From assembly GCA_026260175.1 (NCBI GenBank), contig JAKCWW010001227.1, positions 9,857 to 73,856 on the forward strand: a stretch of DNA of 64,000 nucleotides, given 5' to 3'. The position numbers and the translations under genes are program-made. The notes beneath the pieces are model-generated. The model was not told the origin of the DNA. It searched no databases and saw nothing but the letters and a program-made list of their open reading frames with translations. This document shows positions 57,236 to 64,000 of the stretch, in pieces. This stretch comes from Reticulitermes lucifugus (taxonomy: Eukaryota > Arthropoda > Insecta > Blattodea > Rhinotermitidae). How positions within the stretch are numbered: position 1 is the stretch's first letter; every line of letters begins with the position of its first letter.

Positions 57236-57835
57236 GTAGCCTACTTGTTATGTAAACTGTGCACATGTACACAGGAATTCAGAACCGTCCGTGTGATAAA
57301 ATAATATGTGACCCACATAACTATTTCATGTGCTATTTTATCTTCTTTTTCCTGGATTACTCATGTCGCGACAGATTTGCAAGGCAACTAAGCACATATT
57401 TTAAAGATGTGAGCCTGAAAAGATATGCAAAAATCTTATTTCTGCAAGATTAGCGCAGATCGCCTGATGAGTGTTGCTGAAGACATTTCATGGTATGTTA
57501 CCAGGATGCCCACAGTACTTTCCTCGCCTCTTTCAGGCATTGGTGAAGACGTTTTCTGCATTGTCCTTTTGATAATTTGCAGCTGTACAATAAGACTGCA
57601 ATTACAGCGTTTTATTTCTTAATCACTGTGTTACAACGAATACCATTAATTGTGGATGGCAACCTATATGTTATTTTACTTGGTTGTATGCAACTCATTT
57701 CTGGTAGTAGGTTCGTCGCGCTTTTCCCTTATTTACACACATCGAGAAGACATTCAAAAAGACCGGTTTCATAAGCTTCGGGCAACAGAAATAAATGATT
57801 ATTTGTGAATATTTAGTACTGTGTAGCACAACGGG
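57236..57835. other. No recognised feature
   Basis: Unclassified sequence before the mariner-like fossil. Confidence 0.45.
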
Positions 57836-58490
57836 TGTTTATTGCCGAAACCGATATAAGGAAGAAATCCTATAAAATATGTCGTAGAAAAGTTGTACGT
57901 CAGTATCGCGGTGTTTCAGTTCCTCCGAAATCAATAGTACATTAACTAATGAACACATTTGAAGCAGCTTCTTTGTTAGAGAAGAAGCGAGAGCGAACAC
58001 GGCACGTTCTTTCAGAAGAAACATTCGGTAATGTTGGGACACGTTTAAAAGCATGCCCACGGAAATCTTTGTTGCGAGAGTACGGTTTGGTAACTGGTTT
58101 TGTGAAACTATGTGCAAGTCGATCCATCGCGAACTTATTTTACAGTTGATATTACATCAACGGTCATGCAAATATTCAAAATATCGGACACTGGCCGTTA
58201 CACAATTCCAGACTAATACATTACATGACATTAAATTTATCCTGTGGTGTGCTGTCATTGCGACAGTTGGAACTGTCCATACAGCCAATAATTAAATGGT
58301 TGCCTTACGCAACGTTTATGGGGACCAAATTCTTAGTGGTCTGCTCGTTCACCCGATCCGAAGCCATGTGACTATTATCTGTGGGGATATTTCATACAAC
58401 GTTCATAAAAACAACAAACTCATACAGAGAATGATCTTCAAGAAGTTACCTGGTGCGTGGTATCGGAAGTTTATAGAGACTTAAAAACAA
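57836..58490 (+). pseudogene. Mariner-like transposase with HTH, inactivated
   Basis: The first frame reads VFIAETDIRKKSYKICRRKV, VRQYRGVSVPPKSIVH, stop, then EAASLLEKKRERTRHVLSEE and TRLKACPRKSLLREYGLV. This matches the two helix-turn-helix parts of a mariner-like transposase ('F...GVSVPHRTTI..LV.KFE.TGS.LDKK..R.R.VL.EE', '...PRKSLRRLA.E'). The central catalytic region is largely deleted. It resumes with YINGHANIQN (the 'L.GYVN.QN.R.W' block), LHDIKFILWCAVIATVGTV, TANNXMVALRNVYGDQILS-type residues around a stop, and WSARSPDPKPCDYYLWGYF (the 'RSPDL.PCD..LWG' motif). At least two frame changes, two stops and one deletion are visible. It is related to the fragments at 10641 and 43443. The host probably gains nothing from it. 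Confidence 0.82.
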
Positions 58491-60841
58491 TGTATTCAAT
58501 TGTTCTATTTAAACTTAACAACAGTTAAACTTCAAACAGTTCTAAATATATATTAACTTGGAGTCAAACATGTCTGAGGATTGTAGGTCATTTGCAACAC
58601 CTACTTTAACATGCGGTACATTATTAAGTACGTTAATGTAAATTTTATAATCGGGTTTCTCGTTAAGTGGTACACAGTCTGAATCGAGTGCTATTCTGTA
58701 TCACATTAATGAAGCAGGATTTTGCGTCGTGTCAATGTATGTCACATGGAAGCAATCACATTGCACCTCTGAAATATATGATATTACTTGAAGTAAGCAC
58801 AGTGAGTGAGAACGTCATTGTTTTGTTTTGGTGAACTGCTGCACTTATGGTGCACATTCCACGTGTAACTATTTCAGAGGTACTCTGTCTGAAATATTCT
58901 TCTGTAGATGAAAGGGATGGTGTACATTCCCATGTTCCTAAGTCGAAAGTTAATCCGTTTCACTCAGAAATCCAATAAAAATTAAACTATAAAGGTGCCC
59001 ACAAATGTGACGTCTCAAGGCAAGTCTGCACAGACCTAAGTCTGTAGACAAGTCTCCGCATGTGTTGTGTTGTCGAAGCTACGAGAAATCTGCTGTTGAA
59101 TCATTTGTTAGCTGTAGCCTACAGACTTGCGGACACGAGTAGGCCTATCAACAGGTTTGGGAGTGCAGACTACATGGTATTGAGGTAGTAGCGACCTGGA
59201 CCTGAATAGTATCTGTTATAGGTATTTGACGCCAATCATAACGTGTGGTAGCCATTTAATTTGTACCAATTCAGTGACAGATTTAAGTTGCCTCAGTCAT
59301 GAGTTTATTGAACAGTTTATCAAACTTCATAGATAGCTGCCATGTCTGTGGAATGTTAAAAGTGAATATTACGGCAAAGAAAAACCAGTTAAAAATAGCG
59401 TCTATAACAAACCTGTAGAGAAACTGAAAGAAGTTGGCTCAAGTGCTGAAAAAATGAAGTAATCGAAAGAATAAATAATTTTGGAATTGTTCGATCTATC
59501 AAGTAACAATTTTTTTACCCACTTGGATCGTCTTTTATGTTTTTATAGTATCAACGCAACTATGAGACCAATTAAAACGGTTCTTTTACACTTCTATTAA
59601 GGACAGTACCGTCATTACTTCTACTCTGCCTCTTTCCAGTCAGCCATGTCAGATGTGTGAAAAAGTTTCTTTAATGAGTATGCTACAATAGATTTCAGAC
59701 CTGCCTCCAGACTTATCTCTGTGCAAACGTACCTTGATAGTGTATAAGTCTCCTCCTGTATCGTCATCTTGAACTTGAATGTAAACATTATGTTACCCCA
59801 CTGCTTAAGCCACGGATCGACAGCCTTTTCTGGGCGATGGGCGTGTGGAAGAAGCTGACAATTTATAGCGGTCGCGGTATTATCCTCTCTAAAAAAAAGG
59901 ACGCGAATAGAGATCGTACTTGTATTACAGAAAGCTTTGCATCTTGTTGTGGCCCATCAAGATACTTTCCGAAACATCCTTCTGTCACATTGTTTATGTA
60001 AAAAACTGCGTCAGGAAAAATAACGCATTTTCGTAGAATATCTCACAGTCATTTTCACCGGAATCTTTTAGTTAATATGACACCCGAACGCAATCTAATG
60101 ACTTGTATTTTACGTCACTAGACCGAGATTTCCGTTCATACGGCGGAATTCGCCATTTTTACGATAGTAATTCATGCTGCCTATATCATCGGATTAGAAG
60201 TCACTTCTACGCTGAAAACGGACAAAATCGGTTGTTGCAGAATGCCGATAACGACCCGCAAGATTACTCTCTGTCACAGAACACAAGAGTACAATCTAAA
60301 CAAACTTTTCGCGGACTACAGGGAATAAATCCCGATAAATCTGAAGTGGAAGACAAAGAATCTGTAGGTATCACCTGTCACATGTTAATTGTTTCTTCGG
60401 TTTTTTAGCTGTCCCTTCTCATCTGCTGACGTTATGTAACATGGAATGGGAGGATTGTTTGAAGCATGCGTGAAGCGAAGTGGTAACTTGTTATAAGCGA
60501 CTGTTCCACAATTATGATTAGAAGCTCTGACGCTGGTAATTATGAAAATTACAGTTTTCCAGGATGTGACATTTTAAGGTTCTCTAGATAGGTAACAAAC
60601 GTTCTGGACTAAGACGCGGACACCATCTCCAGTGGAAGAAAATCCCTCCTACACGGAAGACGAGCGTAACAGTTTCCTTCTATCTATCTTCAGTTATCTA
60701 TGCACAAACAGCAATATTTATCGCAAAATGTCCATGGAGGAAAGAAACACAACAGGATAATCGGCGCCTGGACCAAGAATCCAATCCAAATCATCCTGAC
60801 TAAATAAGGAAAGCTAAAGAATTAGCCGCAGCAATTGGTAT
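58491..60841. other. No recognised gene over about 2.3 kb
   Basis: The plus frame 60103-60408 (101 codons) has no recognised domain. No repeat family was placed. Confidence 0.4.
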
Positions 60842-60855
60842 AATTCTGCAACTAG

Positions 60856-61161
60856 GTAAAGTTATCCATTTACATGTCTGAACAGGCCCGTAGGGCTCCA
60901 GGACGTTGAGGCTTCCAGAATTTCTAGACAATGGGCACATGAAGGTAGTAAAGTTGTCAGCTCTACGCATCGGCCGCCTTTACCCCCCAGCACATATCCC
61001 TGGTACTCATTTCTGTTAGAAAGCTGAGTGGAGCCCAGGGCCATATTGCGGCCGGAATGATTAAGTCAACGAAATATCCCAATGACCCCCATCGGGAATC
61101 GAACTCGCGACCTTCCGGCTTATAGCGCAGTGCCTCATCCAACTGTGCCACCGCGTGCCCC
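60856..61161 (-). mobile_element. tRNA-derived SINE, family C (minus), perfect target-site duplication
   Basis: A complete element. On the minus strand the head has box A 'ggcacagttggatgaggcac' and box B 'cgcgagttcgattcccg', with body 'attccggccgcaatatggcc' and 'aaaggcggccgatgcgtaga'; the tail ends near 'ggataactttac'. The 14-base repeat aattctgcaactag is identical on both sides (60842-60855 and 61162-61175). It is the same family as 18209-18484, which has lost its duplication. Confidence 0.95.
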
Positions 61162-61175
61162 AATTCTGCAACTAG

Positions 61176-62356
61176 TCTCAGGCATTTTTTTCTGTTCAAG
61201 GAACCTTCACAATGTGTTGCTAGAGACGTACGTAGAATATTCTACCTCGACGTATGTGCTTTCTTTCCCTTCTGGCGTAATAAATACAGGGGAATTTTAT
61301 ATAATTGAATGAGAACGGGCTGTAACTCCATTCACTAGGGTCTGTGTAAGGTTTATTTGATCTGAAAGCAAGCTTTGGCCGGTGGAGCATTATTGGGCCC
61401 ACACACATTACAGTACAGGGATTTATGCTCATTGTTTCGACCCTATTTTGGGGGTGAAACGCAAGAACACAAAGGGCTGATGATTATCAGATGCCCCTGT
61501 TGTCTTCAGTGTCTGCCCGTTGAATGATTATTGATTCCTATTAATCAAGCACGTAATTAGCAATCAGACCATCGCGTCAGCTCATCTCATGTTTGGTTAC
61601 TGTACTTAAACAAACGTCACAACACTTCCTTTTCTTACGATGTTACTCATTGTGGCGCAGTTGTTCCATGTTGAAGGTGGCTGCTAAAACGTGTACCTAG
61701 TACTTGTAATGTCCTTTATTAATTTATGTACGACGTTTTCAACATATCTTATTTTGAAATAGCCGCCTTTTTGTCTTACTTAACAACTTCTTGCATTAGT
61801 GCTGTCTTGTGTTACATACATTGGCCCGTCCAGTGATTGAGATTAGCTCAGTCTAAACAAGGACCCATCTGAGTAGGTGTCTCCCCTCCCATCACTTGAA
61901 GACGGAAGACGAACCAGCTTCCGAAACGTCGTGATTTTTATATTATATTTTAATATTTTATCCGGACGATGGACAAATTCCAGAAGACAATTTGTTCTCA
62001 ACATTGGCCCGTGTTAAAACTTATACTACTATTTTAAGAACCACAGACGAAACAAAAATGATAGATTCGTACGTGTATTTCACACGACATTTGTACTGGC
62101 GCCTATAAATCAGGCATCTGCCTTTATTACACAAATTGGAAAAGGAATATAATAAATGTTTGCAGCTTATTTTTAAAGATACTTCTTTTTCTTCTACTTC
62201 TTCTGGTTCCTTAGACAGGGGTCGGCCCCTCGCGAGGCTTGTCCGTATCATAAACTCACCAAGTAATTCACTGAGTGAGCAGACTTCTTGAGGAGCTAGC
62301 AGTAGATAAGTTAGCCAGTATATTCCCCGTCTATTACTGAACACTGGTCACATCCC
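61176..62356. other. No recognised gene; motif copy near the middle
   Basis: Unclassified except for the two-stem motif at 61891-61935, which is followed by AT-rich sequence with 'atattatattttaatatttt'. Confidence 0.4.
61891..61935 (+). other. Hammerhead-like two-stem motif, best copy
   Basis: Outer stem ATCAC (61891-61895) and GTGAT (61931-61935), five perfect pairs. Box TTGAAGAC. Inner stem GGAAG (61904-61908) and CTTCC (61918-61922), five perfect pairs, with a 9-base loop. Box GAAACGTC (61923-61930). Against the hammerhead core CUGANGA/GAAA the only change is the first C to T, plus one extra base before stem II. GTC falls exactly where the cleavage triplet would be. Cleavage is untested. 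Confidence 0.6.
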
Positions 62357-62715
62357 GTGAGCAATGTTACCAGTTCACATTCTCGCACTCCCATTTCTTC
62401 ACGGTCTATTTTGAGAGTGTTCTGTCATCTACGTGTAGCTCCTACAAGTGGTAATTCCTTCTTGCCAACCGAAATATTTGAATTTCTCATCCCATTCATG
62501 CATGCTACATGTTCCATCCATCTGACCCTTTGGCGTGTGATAAATTAATAGTAATAAGAGTTGTGTGAAGTGCAAGTTATGGAGATTCTCACTATGCAGT
62601 TTTCTCCAACCCCTGCCATTACTCCCCCGTATCTCCAAATATTCAACTCAATACCCCGCTCTTAAACACTCTCAGACTCTTTCCGATTTTCACGCCCATA
62701 CAAAGGAGCGGGTAA
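62357..62715 (-). mobile_element. LINE C-terminal fragment (minus)
   Basis: The minus strand reads PLYGRENRKESESV, stop, then (in a second frame) MEIRGSNGRGWRKLHSENLH and NLHFTQLLLLLIYHTPKGQM. This fits the LINE order 'YG.E.WTLT', 'IFG.KRDE..G.WRKLHNEELH.LY' and the following RRMRWAGHVARMGE region, which is present but in other frames. It reaches further upstream in the ORF than most fragments here. Confidence 0.65.
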
Positions 62716-64000
62716 AGTGATACTTTTGTATATTTTAATCATCAGGTTTTTAGATGAGAGTCGGGAGAGGAAATAATTCTGAACTGAATGGTAGCAAGCA
62801 TTTTCGGAATTCTCAACCTACACAGGAGAAGATACAGAAGAAAAACGCGAACACGATCCATTCCTGGAATCAAACTCAAATCCCCTTGCCATTTTTCGAG
62901 CACTGTAAATTCTTTTTCTTTCTTTCTTTCTTTTGGCAATATTCCTTTTTTTGGTGATGATTTTTTAATCAGCTACTCTATCGATTAATCGATTAGAAGT
63001 TTAATGAATTAAAAAAAATACTTATAATACCTATAGAGCCTGTTCAAGAGTATGGGAGATTTTACATTTCATTTGTCTTACTTGAGGTTTAAAATCACAT
63101 TGCTTAAGTTTCAATTGTGTGATTCTTAACTGTTGACGCTTTTTGGAACAATATGGGCCGCAGACCACTTCAGAATATCTCGTATAATTGCAGAGGTTCC
63201 TGATTTTGTTCTCAGCCGGAGAACAAATATTGGCAGTTGCAGGTTTACTAAGTTCTGCGTGTTCGTTAACAAAGGGATTGCACTAAAGGAGTGCAAATTC
63301 GCGCAAGCAACTGTGAACATGACCTCCCAGTGCGCAGAGTTCATTCCATTTAGACAAAGTAACACAGTAATTGCAGTAACAAGTGTAAGTAACTTGCGGG
63401 ATTACTGAACGCCTACATGATCCAGCTGCAGGTTGGATTAAATTTTAACTCGAGTTACGTCTGTGCCAAGGGAACATTTTGCCTCATTATTTCGATGTAA
63501 CTTGCAAGCAGACCCCTACGCCTTTCGTAATTAGGGTTTCAATTGAGGAGTGCATATCGTGTCAACAAGTATAGTCTGTTCTGCTATAACGCTATAGTTC
63601 CGTTCTGTGAGACTTCGCCTTGTAGAAAATCCCGTAATAGTGGTAAGGTCAGATCAGAAGAAACTTGCCCCGTCATTCAACCTTATATCTTCGCATCGGT
63701 CGCTGAAATCTCTTAAGAGCCAACACGCCTGTGCGAAAGTTTGCGTTATACACACAGCTTTCACCTATTTGTCAGTGATGTTATAGCCAATTCGTGTTAA
63801 CAAAGCACGTGTAATAGCACAACAGACAGGTCAGCGTTGTAACTACTGCAGTAAAACCTGTTTGAAATGAAACCTTTATTAAGTTGAAAAATGCCTTTAA
63901 TTAAAAATATCTTGACTCCAAAGAATACAAACTGAAAACTAACATAAACTTGTCTCTAATAAAGGGAAATATTTGCTGCTAAAATGAAGATGGCAGATAT
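62716..64000. other. No recognised gene
   Basis: A (TTTC)n run lies at about 62915-62936. Overlapping opposite frames at 63126-63408 (79 and 91 codons) have no recognised family. A box B-like 'gagtttgattccaggaatg' on the minus strand near 62870 is isolated. Confidence 0.4.

Noticed and set aside
1-64000. LTR retrotransposon, endogenous virus or Polinton
   Set aside because: I searched for paired long terminal repeats and capsid, polymerase or integrase signatures in the frames given and saw none.

Overview
The window reads as intergenic or intronic DNA from a large, repeat-rich insect genome. The tRNA-headed SINEs, and the LINE tails whose translations run like GHVARMGE...KRPLGRPRRRWEDN, match my recollection of repeats common in cockroach and termite (Blattodea) assemblies. 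This placement rests on repeat style, not on a database search. The DNA is AT-rich, has no long open frame, and carries one assembly gap of 209 Ns (33154-33362), so it is scaffold sequence. I recognise no host protein-coding gene with confidence, no rRNA, no functional tRNA gene, no CRISPR array, and no LTR or virus-derived element.

Layout. 1-13 kb: a 49-bp tandem repeat cut by the left edge, an unannotated stretch, SINE pieces, a 37-bp minisatellite (6777-7033), and the N-terminal remnant of a DUF4817-type/mariner-like transposase (10641-10993). 13-20 kb: a hairpin, a full tRNA-SINE (14614-14895), an inverted-repeat element (15925-16118), LINE tails, two more SINEs, and a (TATG)n microsatellite of about 610 bp. 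20-36 kb: a two-gene PIF/Harbinger wreck (20457-21458), many LINE C-terminal fragments, four datable SINE insertions, and two LINE ends lying tail to tail next to the N gap. 36-54 kb: long, mostly featureless DNA broken by palindromic elements (39656, 45977, 49139, 51858), a mariner-like transposase C-terminus (43443-43690), a 50-bp satellite (50187-50785), and a possible small membrane-protein reading frame (48512-48757). 54-64 kb: a SINE inserted into an older SINE, a fuller mariner-like fossil (57836-58490), a SINE with a perfect 14-bp target-site duplication, and further LINE tails.

How the parts relate. The non-autonomous elements can be ordered in time by nesting: SINE in SINE, SINE in LINE, and a foldback element in a hAT-like element. 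SINE bodies are modular: at least four different tRNA-like heads occur, and some share the same central and tail modules. The most interesting signal crosses element families. It is a small two-stem motif: a YTGAWGRY-like box, an inner stem whose sequence varies but keeps pairing, a GAAAC-RT box, and a short outer stem. It recurs at 28.88, 39.75, 51.90 and 61.89 kb, with degraded or partial copies elsewhere. Its layout is that of a minimal hammerhead ribozyme with a very short stem III.
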